Assembly (NCBI GenBank): GCA_964057225.1 | Contig: OZ059898.1 | Span: forward strand, 9,734,001 to 9,798,000 | Direction of reading: 5' to 3' | Length of the DNA: 64,000 nucleotides | Origin: Auanema rhodensis | Taxonomy: Eukaryota > Nematoda > Chromadorea > Rhabditida > Rhabditidae | Translations under genes and position numbers: made by a program | The notes under the pieces: generated by a model | The model's database searches: none | The model's input: only the letters and a program-made list of their open reading frames with translations | Told to the model about the DNA's origin: nothing | In this document: positions 37,996 to 50,480 of the stretch, one piece after another | How the letters are laid out: every line of letters begins with the position of its first letter | Numbering within the stretch: the first letter of the stretch is position 1

Positions 37996-39710
37996 TTCGA
38001 AAATGTTAGATTGTTTCCGAAAAATTATGAAAAGTCAAGTTCTACTGATTTGAAGAGAATTGTAAGTTTTAGAAAATAATTAAAAATTAGTTCTCTCTAC
38101 TATTAACTGATTGTCGGCTAAAATATGGTAACAGTTTTAATAAAAAGTTTCCATGATTAGGATTAAACAAAAAAAAGAATTAAAGAGAAACACTTTTTGT
38201 TTACTTATTTGATTATAATACTTAAAATTCCAAAAACAGTAGAATAAAATTGAGAAAGCGACAAAAACAGTTGAACGATTTGAAGAGAATTGTAAGTTTT
38301 AGAAAAGAATTAAAGTTCAGCTATCTCTACTATTAACTGATTATCGGCTAAAATAAGGTAACAGTTTTTATTGAAAGTTTCCATGATTGAGATTAAACAA
38401 AGAAAAAAATCAAAGAGAAACACTTCTTGTTTACTAATTTGATCATAACACTTGAAATGCCAACAAAAGTAAAGTAAAACTGTTAAAGCGAGTAAAACTG
38501 TTGAACGATTTGAAGACAATTGTAAGTTGAAGAAAAAAATTAAAGTTTAGCTCTCTCTACTATTAACTGATTATCGGCTAAAATATAGTAATAGTTTTTA
38601 TTAAAAGTTTCCATGATTAAGATTAAACAAAGAAAAAAAATCAAAGAAAAACACTTCTTGTTTACTTATTTGATCATAACACTTGAAATGCCAACAAAAG
38701 TAAAGTAAAACTGTTAAAGCGAGTAAAACTGTTGAACAATTTGAAGATAATTGTAAGTTGAAGAAAAAAATTAAAGTTTAGCTCTCTCTACTATTAACTG
38801 AATGTCGGCTAAAATATGGTAACAGTTTTTATCAAAAGTTTCCATGATTAAGATTAAACAAAGAAAAAAAATCAAAAAGAAACACTTCTTGTTTACTTAC
38901 TTGATTATAATACTTGAAATTCCAAAAACAGTAAAATAAAATTGAGAAAGCGACAAAAACAGTTGAACGATTTGAAGACAATTGTAAGTTTAAGAAAAGA
39001 ATTAAAGTTTAGCTTTGTCTACTATTAACTGATTATCGGCTGAAATATGGTGACAGTTTTTTTTAAAAGTTTTCATGATTAGGATTAAACAAAAAAAAGA
39101 ATCAAAAAGAAACACTTCTTGTTTACTTACTTGATTATAATACTTGAAATTCCAAAAACAGTAGAATAAAATAGAGAAAACGACAAAAACAGTTGAACGA
39201 TTTGAAGACAATTGTAAGTTTTAGAAAATAATTAAAAATTAGTTCTCTCTACTATTAACTGATTGTCGGCTAAAATATGGTAACAGTTTTTATAAAAAGG
39301 TTCCATGATTAGGACTAAACAAAAAAAAGAATCAAAAAGAAACACTTCTTGTTTACTTACTTGATTATAATACTTGAAATTCAAAAAAAAGTAAAAAACA
39401 ATTGAGAAAGCGACATAAACAGTTGAACGATTTGAAGAGAATTGTAAGTTTCAGAAAAGAATTAAAGTTCAGCTATCTCTACTTTTAACTGATTAACGGC
39501 TAAAATAAGGTAACAGTTTTTATTGAAAGTTTCCGTGATTGAGATTAAACAAAGAAAAAAAAATCAAAGAGAAACACTTCTTGTTTACTTATTTGATTAT
39601 AACACTTGAAAATCCAACAAAAGTAAAATAAAACTGTGAAAGCGGGTAAAACTGTTGAACTAAAACAGTCTTTATAAAATATAAATGATATATTTTTATA
39701 AAAGTGAAGT

Positions 39711-39781
39711 TGCATCGGCCGGGAATCGAACCCGGGTCGCCCGCGTGGCAGGCGAGCATTCTACCACTGAACCACCGATGC
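39711..39781 (-). tRNA. tRNA-Gly-GCC: tRNA-Gly (anticodon GCC)
   Basis: Full-length consensus copy in a type B cassette, six plain monomers from the preceding tRNA. It resumes the alternating series. Confidence 0.97.
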
Positions 39782-41039
39782 TTCGAAAATGTTAGATTGT
39801 TTCCGAAAAATTATGAAAAGTCAAGTTCTACTGATTTGAAGAGAATTGTAAGTTTTAGAAAATAATTAAAAATTAGTTCTCTCTACTATTTACTGATTGT
39901 CGGCTAAAATATGGTAACAGTTTTTATAAAAAGTTTCCATGATTAGGATTAAACAAAAAAAAGAATTAAAGAGAAACACTTTTTGTTTACTTATTTGATT
40001 ATAATACTTGAAATTCCAAAAACAGTAGAATAAAATTGAGAAAGCGACAAAAACAGTTGAACGATTTGAAGAGAATTGTAAGTTTTAGAAAAGAATTAAT
40101 GTTCAGCTATCTCTACTATTAACTGATTAACGGTTAAAATAAGGTAACAGTTTTTATTGAAAGTTTCCGTGATTGAGATAACACAAAGAAAAAAAAATCA
40201 AAGAGAAACACTTCCTTCTTGTTTACTTATTTGATTATAACACTTGAAATTCCAACAAAAGTAAAGTAAAACTGTTAAAGCGAGTAAAACTGTTCAACGA
40301 TTTGAAGACAATTGTAAGTTTAAGAAAAGAATTAAAGTTTAGCTTTGTCTACTATTAACTGATTATCGGCTGAAATATGGTGACAGTTTTTTTTTAAAAG
40401 TTTTCATGATTAGGATTAAACAAAAAAAAGAATCAAAAAGAAACACTTCTTGTTTACTTATTTGATTATAATACTTGAAATTCCAAAAACAGTAGAATAA
40501 AATTGAGAAAGCGACAAAAACAGTTGAACGATTTGAAGAGAATTGTAAGTTTTAGAAAATAATTAAAAATTAGTTCTCTCTACTATTAACTGATTGTCGG
40601 CTAAAATATGGTAACAGTTTTTATAAAAAGTTTCCATGATTAGGATTAAACAAAAAAAAGAATTAAAGAGAAACACTTTTTGTTTACTTATTTGATTATA
40701 ATACTTGAAATTCCAAAAACAGTAGAATAAAATTGAGAAAGCGACAAAAACAGTTGAACGATTTGAAGAGAATTGTAAGTTTTAGAAAAGAATTAAAGTT
40801 CAGCTTTCTCTACTATTAACTGATTATCGGCTAAAATAAGGTAACAGTTTTTATTGAAAGTTTCCATGTTTAAGATTAAACAAAGAAAAAAATCAAAGAG
40901 AAACACTTCTTGTTTACTAATTTGATTATAACACTTGAAAATCCAACAAAAGTAAAAAAAAACTGTGAAATCGGGTAAAACTGTTGAACTATAACAGTCT
41001 TTATAAAATATAAATGATATTTTTTTATAAAAGTGAAGT

Positions 41040-41110
41040 TGCATCGGCCGGGAATCGAACCCGGGTCGCCCGCGTGGCAGGCGAGCATTCTACCACTGAA
41101 CCACCGATGC
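41040..41110 (-). tRNA. tRNA-Gly-GCC: tRNA-Gly (anticodon GCC)
   Basis: Full-length consensus copy in a type A cassette, 1329 bp from its type B partner at 39711. Confidence 0.97.
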
Positions 41111-41904
41111 TTCGAAAATGTTAGATTGTTTCCGAAAAATTATGAAAAGTCAAGTTCTACTGATTTGAAGAGAATTGTAAGTTTTAGAAAATAATTAAAA
41201 ATTAGTTCTCTCTACTATTAACTGAATGTCGGCTAAAATATGGTAACAGTTTTTATCAAAAGTTTCCATGATTAAGATTAAACAAAGAAAAAAAATCAAA
41301 AAGAAACACTTCTTGTTTACTTACTTGATTATAATACTTGAAATTCCAAAAACAGTAGAATAAAATAGAGAAAACGACAAAAACAGTTGAACGATTTGAA
41401 GACAATTGTAAGTTTTAGAAAATAATTAAAAATTAGTTCTCTCTACTATTAACTGATTGTCGGCTAAAATATGGTAACAGTTTTTATAAAAAGGTTCCAT
41501 GATTAGGACTAAACAAAAAAAAGAATCAAAAAGAAACACTTCTTGTTTACTTACTTGATTATAATACTTGAAATTCAAAAAAAAGTAAAAAACAATTGAG
41601 AAAGCGACATAAACAGTTGAACGATTTGAAGAGAATTGTAAGTTTCAGAAAAGAATTAAAGTTCAGCTATCTCTACTTTTAACTGATTAACGGCTAAAAT
41701 AAGGTAACAGTTTTTATTGAAAGTTTCCGTGATTGAGATTAAACAAAGAAAAAAAAATCAAAGAGAAACACTTCTTGTTTACTTATTTGATTATAACACT
41801 TGAAAATCCAACAAAAGTAAAATAAAACTGTGAAAGCGGGTAAAACTGTTGAACTAAAACAGTCTTTATAAAATATAAATGATATATTTTTATAAAAGTG
41901 AAGT

Positions 41905-41975
41905 TGCATCGGCCGGGAATCGAACCCGGGTCGCCCGCGTGGCAGGCGAGCATTCTACCACTGAACCACCGATGC
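41905..41975 (-). tRNA. tRNA-Gly-GCC: tRNA-Gly (anticodon GCC)
   Basis: Full-length consensus copy in a type B cassette, 865 bp from 41040 as in the other 2194-bp units. Confidence 0.97.
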
Positions 41976-43233
41976 TTCGAAAATGTTAGATTGTTTCCGA
42001 AAAATTATGAAAAGTCAAGTTCTACTGATTTGAAGAGAATTGTAAGTTTTAGAAAATAATTAAAAATTAGTTCTCTCTACTATTTACTGATTGTCGGCTA
42101 AAATATGGTAACAGTTTTTATAAAAAGTTTCCATGATTAGGATTAAACAAAAAAAAGAATTAAAGAGAAACACTTTTTGTTTACTTATTTGATTATAATA
42201 CTTGAAATTCCAAAAACAGTAGAATAAAATTGAGAAAGCGACAAAAACAGTTGAACGATTTGAAGAGAATTGTAAGTTTTAGAAAAGAATTAATGTTCAG
42301 CTATCTCTACTATTAACTGATTAACGGTTAAAATAAGGTAACAGTTTTTATTGAAAGTTTCCGTGATTGAGATAACACAAAGAAAAAAAAATCAAAGAGA
42401 AACACTTCCTTCTTGTTTACTTATTTGATTATAACACTTGAAATTCCAACAAAAGTAAAGTAAAACTGTTAAAGCGAGTAAAACTGTTCAACGATTTGAA
42501 GACAATTGTAAGTTTAAGAAAAGAATTAAAGTTTAGCTTTGTCTACTATTAACTGATTATCGGCTGAAATATGGTGACAGTTTTTTTTTAAAAGTTTTCA
42601 TGATTAGGATTAAACAAAAAAAAGAATCAAAAAGAAACACTTCTTGTTTACTTATTTGATTATAATACTTGAAATTCCAAAAACAGTAGAATAAAATTGA
42701 GAAAGCGACAAAAACAGTTGAACGATTTGAAGAGAATTGTAAGTTTTAGAAAATAATTAAAAATTAGTTCTCTCTACTATTAACTGATTGTCGGCTAAAA
42801 TATGGTAACAGTTTTTATAAAAAGTTTCCATGATTAGGATTAAACAAAAAAAAGAATTAAAGAGAAACACTTTTTGTTTACTTATTTGATTATAATACTT
42901 GAAATTCCAAAAACAGTAGAATAAAATTGAGAAAGCGACAAAAACAGTTGAACGATTTGAAGAGAATTGTAAGTTTTAGAAAAGAATTAAAGTTCAGCTT
43001 TCTCTACTATTAACTGATTATCGGCTAAAATAAGGTAACAGTTTTTATTGAAAGTTTCCATGTTTAAGATTAAACAAAGAAAAAAATCAAAGAGAAACAC
43101 TTCTTGTTTACTAATTTGATTATAACACTTGAAAATCCAACAAAAGTAAAAAAAAACTGTGAAATCGGGTAAAACTGTTGAACTATAACAGTCTTTATAA
43201 AATATAAATGATATTTTTTTATAAAAGTGAAGT

Positions 43234-43304
43234 TGCATCGGCCGGGAATCGAACCCGGGTCGCCCGCGTGGCAGGCGAGCATTCTACCACTGAACCACCG
43301 ATGC
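43234..43304 (-). tRNA. tRNA-Gly-GCC: tRNA-Gly (anticodon GCC)
   Basis: Full-length consensus copy in a type A cassette. It is the rightmost type A cassette of the window; everything to its right is type B or the diverged C and D forms. Confidence 0.97.
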
Positions 43305-43355
43305 TTCGAAAATGTTAGATTGTTTCCGAAAAATTATGAAAAGTCAAGTTCTACT

Positions 43356-46300
43356 GATTTGAAGAGAATTGTAAGTTTTAGAAAATAATTAAAAATTAGT
43401 TCTCTCTACTATTAACTGATTGTCGGCTAAAATATGGTAACAGTTTTAATAAAAAGTTTCCATGATTAGGATTAAACAAAAAAAAGAATTAAAGAGAAAC
43501 ACTTTTTGTTTACTTATTTGATTATAATACTTAAAATTCCAAAAACAGTAGAATAAAATTGAGAAAGCGACAAAAACAGTTGAACGATTTGAAGAGAATT
43601 GTAAGTTTTAGAAAAGAATTAAAGTTCAGCTATCTCTACTATTAACTGATTATCGGCTAAAATAAGGTAACAGTTTTTATTGAAAGTTTCCATGATTGAG
43701 ATTAAACAAAGAAAAAAATCAAAGAGAAACACTTCTTGTTTACTAATTTGATCATAACACTTGAAATGCCAACAAAAGTAAAGTAAAACTGTTAAAGCGA
43801 GTAAAACTGTTGAACGATTTGAAGACAATTGTAAGTTGAAGAAAAAAATTAAAGTTTAGCTCTCTCTACTATTAACTGATTATCGGCTAAAATATAGTAA
43901 TAGTTTTTATTAAAAGTTTCCATGATTAAGATTAAACAAAGAAAAAAAATCAAAGAAAAACACTTCTTGTTTACTTATTTGATCATAACACTTGAAATGC
44001 CAACAAAAGTAAAGTAAAACTGTTAAAGCGAGTAAAACTGTTGAACAATTTGAAGATAATTGTAAGTTGAAGAAAAAAATTAAAGTTTAGCTCTCTCTAC
44101 TATTAACTGAATGTCGGCTAAAATATGGTAACAGTTTTTATCAAAAGTTTCCATGATTAAGATTAAACAAAGAAAAAAAATCAAAAAGAAACACTTCTTG
44201 TTTACTTACTTGATTATAATACTTGAAATTCCAAAAACAGTAAAATAAAATTGAGAAAGCGACAAAAACAGTTGAACGATTTGAAGACAATTGTAAGTTT
44301 AAGAAAAGAATTAAAGTTTAGCTTTGTCTACTATTAACTGATTATCGGCTGAAATATGGTGACAGTTTTTTTTAAAAGTTTTCATGATTAGGATTAAACA
44401 AAAAAAAGAATCAAAAAGAAACACTTCTTGTTTACTTATTTGATTATAACACTTGAAATTCCAACAAAAGTAAAGTAAAACTGTTAAAGCGAGTAAAACT
44501 GTTGAACGATTTGAAGACAATTGTAAGTTGAAGAAAAAAATTAAAGTTTAGCTCTCTCTACTATTAACTGATTATCGGCTAAAATATAGTAACAGTTTTT
44601 ATTAAAATTTTCCATGATTAAGATTAAACAAAGAAAAAAAATCAAAGAAAAACACTTCTTGTTTACTAATTCGATCATAACACTTGAAATGCCAACAAAA
44701 GTAAAGTAAAACTGTTAAAGCGAGTAAAACTGTTGAACAATTTGAAGACAATTGTAAGTTGAAGAAAAAAATTAAAGTTTAGCTCTCTCTACTATTAACT
44801 GAATGTCGGCTAAAATATGGTAACAGTTTTAATAAAAAGTTTCCATGATTAGGATTAAACAAAAAAAAGAATTAAAGAGAAACACTTTTTGTTTACTTAT
44901 TTGATTATAATACTTAAAATTCCAAAAACAGTAAAATAAAATTGAGAAAGCGACAAAAACAGTTGAACGATTTGAAGACAATTGTAAGTTTAAGAAAAGA
45001 ATTAAAGTTTAGCTTTGTCTACTATTAACTGATTATCGGCTGAAATATGGTGACAGTTTTTTTTAAAAGTTTTCATGATTAGGATTAAACAAAAAAAAGA
45101 ATCAAAAAGAAACACTTCTTGTTTACTTATTTGATTATAACACTTGAAATTCCAACAAAAGTAAAGTAAAACTGTTAAAGCGAGTAAAACTGTTGAACGA
45201 TTTGAAGACAATTGTAAGTTGAAGAAAAAAATTAAAGTTTAGCTCTCTCTACTATTAACTGATTATCGGCTAAAATATAGTAACAGTTTTCATTAAAAGT
45301 TTCCATGATTAAGATTAAACAAAGAAAAAAAATCAAAGAAAAACACTTCTTGTTTACTAATTTGATCATAACACTTGAAATGCCAACAAAAGTAAAGTAA
45401 AACTGTTAAAGCGAGTAAAACTGTTGAACAATTTGAAGACAATTGTAAGTTGAAGAAAAAAATTAAAGTTTAGCTCTCTCTACTATTAACTGAATGTCGG
45501 CTAAAATATGGTAACAATTTTTATCAAAAGTTTCCATGATTAAGATTAAACAAAGAAAAAAATCAAAAAGAAACACTTCTTGTTTACTTACTTGATTATA
45601 ATACTTGAAATTCCAAAAACAGTAGAATAAAATAGAGAAAACGACAAAAACAGTTGAACGATTTGAAGACAATTGTAAGTTTTAGAAAATAATTAAAAAT
45701 TAGTTCTCTCTACTATTAACTGATTGTCGGCTAAAATATGGTAACAGTTTTTATAAAAAGGTTCCATGATTAGGACTAAACAAAAAAAAAATCAAAAAGA
45801 AACACTTCTTGTTCACTTACTTGATTATAATACTTGAAATTCAAAAAAAAGTAAAAAACAATTGAGAAAGCGACATAAACAGTTGAACGATTTGAAGAGA
45901 ATTGTAAGTTTCAGAAAAGAATTAAAGTTCAGCTATCTCTACTTTTAACTGATTACCGGCTAAAATAAGGTAACAGTTTTTATTGAAAGTTTCCGTGATT
46001 GAGATTAAACAAAGAAAAAAAATCAAAGAGAAACACTTCTTGTTTACTTATTTGATTATAACACTTGAAATTCCAACAAAAGTAAAGTAAAACTGTTAAA
46101 GCGAGTAAAACTGTTGAACGATTTGAAGACAATTGTAAGTTGAAGAAAAAAATTAAAGTTTAGCTCTCTCTACTATTAACTGATTATCGGCTAAAATATA
46201 GTAACAGTTTTCATTAAAAGTTTCCATGATTAAGATTAAACAAAGAAAAAAAATCAAACAAAAACACTTCTTGTTTACTAATTTGATCATAACACTTGAA

Positions 46301-47271
46301 ATGCCAACAAAAGTAAAGTAAAACTGTTAAAGCGAGTAAAACTGTTGAACAATTTGAAGACAATTGTAAGTTGAAGAAAAAAATTAAAGTTTAGCTCTCT
46401 CTACTATTAACTGAATGTCGGCTAAAATATGGTAACAGTTTTTATCAAAAGTTTCCATGATTAAGATTAAACAAAGAAAAAAAATCAAAAAGAAACACTT
46501 CTTGTTTACTTACTTGATTATAATACTTGAAATTCCAAAAACAGTAGAATAAAATAGAGAAAACGACAAAAACAGTTGAACGATTTGAAGACAATTGTAA
46601 GTTTTAGAAAATAATTAAAAATTAGTTCTCTCTACTATTAACTGATTGTCGGCTAAAATATGGTAACAGTTTTCATAAAAAGGTTCCATGATTAGGACTA
46701 AACAAAAAAAAATCAAAAAGAAACACTTCTTGTTCACTTACTTGATTATAATACTTGAAATTCAAAAAAAAGTAAAAAACAATTGAGAAAGCGACATAAA
46801 CAGTTGAACGATTTGAAGAGAATTGTAAGTTTCAGAAAAGAATTAAAGTTCAGCTATCTCTACTTTTAACTGATTACCGGCTAAAATAAGGTAACAGTTT
46901 TTATTGAAAGTTTCCGTGATTGAGATTAAACAAAGAAAAAAAAATCAAAGAGAAACAGTTCTTGTTTACTTATTTGATTATAACACTTGAAATTCCAACA
47001 AAAGTAAAGTAAAACTGTTAAAGCGAGTAAAACTGTTGAACGATTTGAAGACAATTGTAAGTTGAAGAAAAAAATTAAAGTTCAGCTATCTCTACTTTCA
47101 ACTGATTAACGGCTAAAATATAGTAACAGTTTTTATTAAAAGTTTCCATGATTAAGATTAAACAAAGAAAAAAATCAAAGAGAAACACTTCTTGTATACT
47201 AATTTGATTATAACACTTGAAAATCCAACAAAAGTAAAATAAAACTGTGAAAGCGGGTAAAACTGTTGAAC
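43356..47271. repeat. tRNA-free satellite block, about 17 monomers
   Basis: Plain monomers. The left part duplicates 38047-39120. The right part contains a four-monomer tandem repeat of 921 bp, about 45200-46120 and 46121-47041. Its shared markers are CAGTTTTCATTAAAAG (45285, 46206) and TTGTTCACTTAC (near 45810, 46731). Confidence 0.85.
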
Positions 47272-47321
47272 TAAAACAGTCTTTATAAAATATAAATGAT
47301 ATATTTTTATAAAAGTGAAGT

Positions 47322-47367
47322 TGCATCGGCGTGGCAGGCGAGCATTCTACCACTGAACCACCGATGC
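47322..47367 (-). pseudogene. tRNA-Gly remnant, T arm and B box deleted
   Basis: Carries the same 25-bp deletion and the same flank markers (TTGTATAC on the left, ATTAGGAAAAG on the right) as 24710 and 25777, although more than 21 kb away. The three remnants must share one ancestor and were spread by duplication or exchange. Just right of it the monomer has private changes, GATTTGAAAAAAATTG and TTAGAGAATAATT. Confidence 0.93.
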
Positions 47368-48160
47368 TTCGAAAATGTTAGATTGTTTCCGAAAAATTAG
47401 GAAAAGTCAAGTTCTACTGATTTGAAAAAAATTGTAAGTTTTAGAGAATAATTAAAAATTAGTTCTCTCTACTATTAACTGATTGTCGGCTAAAATATGG
47501 TAACAGTTTTTATAAAAAGTTTCCATGATTAGGATTAAACAAAAAAAAGAGTTAAAGAGAAACACTTTTTGTTTACTTATTTGATTATAATACTTGAAAT
47601 TCCAAAAACAGTAGAATAAAATTGAGAAAGCGACAAAAACTGTTGAACAATTTGAAGACAATTGTAAGTTGAAGAAAAAAATTAAAGTTTAGCTCTCTCT
47701 ACTATTAACTGAATGTCGGCTAAAATATGGTAACAGTTTTTATTAAAAGTTTCCATGATTAAGATTAAACAAAGAAAAAAAATCAAAGAGAAACACTTCT
47801 TGTTTACTAATTTGATTATAACACTTGAAATTCCAACAAAAGTAAAGTGAAACTGTTAAAGCGAGTAAAACTGTTGAACGATTTGAAGACAATTGTAAGT
47901 TGAAGAAAAAAATTAAAGTTTAGCTCTCTCTACTATTAACTGAATGTCGGCTAAACTGTAGTAACAGTTTTCATTAAAAGTTTCCATGATTAAGATTAAA
48001 CAAAGAAAAAAAATCAAAGAGAAACACTTCTTGTTTACTAATTTGATTATAACACTTGAAAATCCAACAAAAGTAAAATAAAACTGTGAAAGCGGGTAAA
48101 ACTGTTGAACTAAAACAGTCTTTATAAAATATAAATGATATATTTTTATAAAATTGAAGT

Positions 48161-48231
48161 TGCATCGGCCGGGAATCGAACCCGGGTCGGCCGCGTGGCA
48201 GGCGAGCATTCTACCACTGAACCACCGATGC
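48161..48231 (-). tRNA. tRNA-Gly-GCC: tRNA-Gly (anticodon GCC), anticodon-stem variant
   Basis: Full length, type B cassette. The last base of the anticodon stem is C instead of G (GCGGC), so the 27-43 pair becomes a C-C mismatch. The A and B boxes are unaffected, so it may be transcribed but the product may be less stable. The spacer before the stop is also changed (ATTGAAGT), and the T-run is at 48150-48153. The monomer to its right has AATATTCAAAAATTAG. Confidence 0.88.
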
Positions 48232-48282
48232 TTCGAAAATGTTAGATTGTTTCCGAAAAATTATGAAAAGTCAAGTTCTACT

Positions 48283-50359
48283 GATTTGAAGAGAATTGTA
48301 AGTTTTAGAAAATATTCAAAAATTAGTTCTCTCTACTATTAACTGATTGTCGGCTAAAATATGGTAACAGTTTTTATAAAAAGTTTCCATGATTAGGATT
48401 AAACAAAAAAAAGAATTAAAGAGAAACACTTTTTGTTTACTTATTTGATTATAATACTTGAAATTCCAAAAACAGTAGAATAAAATTGAGAAAGCGACAA
48501 AAACAGTTGAACGATTTGAAGAGAATTGTAAGTTTTAGAAAAGAATTAAAGTTCAGCTATCTCTACTATTAACTGACTATCGGCTAAAATAAGGTAACAG
48601 TTTTTATTGAAAGTTTCCATGATTAAGATTAAACAAAGAAAAAAATCAGAGAGAAACACTTCTTGTTTACTTACTTGATTATAATACTTGAAATTCCAAA
48701 AACAGTAAAATAAAATTGAGAAAGCGACAAAAACAGTTGAACGATTTGAAGACAATTGTAAGTTTAAGAAAAGAATTAAAGTTTAGCTTTGTCTACTATT
48801 AACTGATTATCGGCTGAAATATGGTGACAGTTTTTTTTTAAAAGTTTTCATGATTAGGATTAAACAAAAAAAAGAATCAAAAAGAAACACTTCTTGTTTA
48901 CTTATTTGATTATAACACTTGAAATTCCAACAAAAGTAAAGTAAAACTGTTAAAGCGAGTAAAACTGTTGAACGATTTGAAGACAATTGTAAGTTGAAGA
49001 AAAAAATTAAAGTTTAGCTCTCTCTACTATTAACTGAATGTCGGCTAAAATATAGTAACAGTTTTTATTAAAAGTTTCCATGATTAAGATTAAACAAAGA
49101 AAAAAAATCAAAGAAAAACACTTCTTGTTTACTAATTTGATCATAACACTTGAAATGCCAACAAAAGTAAAGTAAAACTGTTAAAGCGAGTAAAACTGTT
49201 GAACAATTTGAAGACAATTGTAAGTTGAAGAAAAAAATTAAAGTTTAGCTCTCTCTACTATTAACTGAATGTCGGCTAAAATATGGTAACAGTTTTTATT
49301 AAAAGTTTCCATGATTAAGATTAAACAAAGAAAAAAAATCAAAAAGAAACACTACTTGTTTACTTACTTGATTATAATACTTGAAATTCCAAAAACAGTA
49401 AAATAAAATAGAGAAAACGACAAAAACAGTTGAACGATTTGAAGACAATTGTAAGTTTTAGAAAATAATTAAAAATTAGTTCTCTCTACTATTAACTGAT
49501 TGTCGGCTAAAATATGGTAACAGTTTTTATAAAAAGGTTCCATGATTAGGATTAAACAGAAAAAAGAATCAAAAAGAAACACTTCTTGTTTACTTACTTG
49601 ATTATAATACTTGAAATTCAAAAAAAAGTAAAAAACAATTGAGAAAGCGACATAAACAGTTGAACGATTTGAAGAGAATTGTAAGTTTTAGAAAAGAATT
49701 AAAGTTCAGCTATCTCTACTTTTAACTGATTAACGGCTAAAATAAGGTAACAGTTTTTATTGAAAGTTTCCGTGATTGAGATTAAACAAAGAAAAAAAAA
49801 TCAAAGAGAAACACTTCTTGTTTACTTATTTGATTATAACACTTGAAATTCCAACAAAAGTAAAGTAAAACTGTTGAAGCGAGTAAAACTGTTGAACGAT
49901 TTGAAGACAATTGTAAGTTGAAGAAAAAAATTAAAGTTTAGCTCTCTCTACTATTAACTGAATGTCGGCTAAAATGTAGTAACAGTTTTTATTAAAAGTT
50001 TCCATGATTAAGATTAAACAAAGAAAAAAAATCAAAGAGAAACACTTCTTGTTTACTAATTTGATTATAACACTTGAAATTCCAACAAAAGTAAAGTGAA
50101 ACTGTTAAAGCGAGTAAAACTGTTGAACGATTTGAAGACAATTGTAAGTTGAAGAAAAAAATTAAAGTTTAGCTCTCTCTACTATTAACTGAATGTCGGC
50201 TAAAATGTAGTAACAGTTTTTATTAAAAGTTTCCATGATTAAGATTAAACAAAGAAAAAAAATCAAAGAGAAACACTTCTTGTTTACTAATTTGATTATA
50301 ACACTTGAAAATCCAACAAAAGTAAAATAAAACTGTGAAAGCGGGTAAAACTGTTGAAC
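48283..50359. repeat. tRNA-free satellite block, about 9 monomers
   Basis: Plain monomers of mixed subfamilies. From about 49550 it forms part of a 1559-bp repeat that includes the next tRNA. Confidence 0.85.
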
Positions 50360-50409
50360 TAAAACAGTCTTTATAAAATATAAATGATATATTTTTATAA
50401 AAGTGAAGT

Positions 50410-50480
50410 TGCATCGGCCGGGAATCGAACCCGGGTCGCCCGCGTGGCAGGCGAGCATTCTACCACTGAACCACCGATGC
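50410..50480 (-). tRNA. tRNA-Gly-GCC: tRNA-Gly (anticodon GCC)
   Basis: Full-length consensus copy in a type B cassette. The 5' flank has two private changes, GAAAAGTTATG and GAAAATTCAAG (near 50504-50523), in a stretch that is almost invariant elsewhere. Confidence 0.96.

Larger units (their letters stand above)
33610..37997. repeat. 2194-bp higher-order repeat, two tandem copies
   Basis: Each unit of 2194 bp carries a type B tRNA and a type A tRNA, with spacings of 865 and 1329 bp: 34402 and 35731 in the first copy, 36596 and 37925 in the second. Copies look almost identical by eye. One difference is AAAGAAATAAAAATC near 37070 in the second copy. Edges are approximate. Confidence 0.85.
41113..43306. 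repeat. 2194-bp higher-order repeat, further copy
   Basis: Same B plus A plan as 33610-37997, with tRNAs 41905 and 43234. The stretch is part of a larger duplication at 5309 bp: tRNA 37925 and its right neighbour monomers match 43234 and onward to about 44430. Confidence 0.82.
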
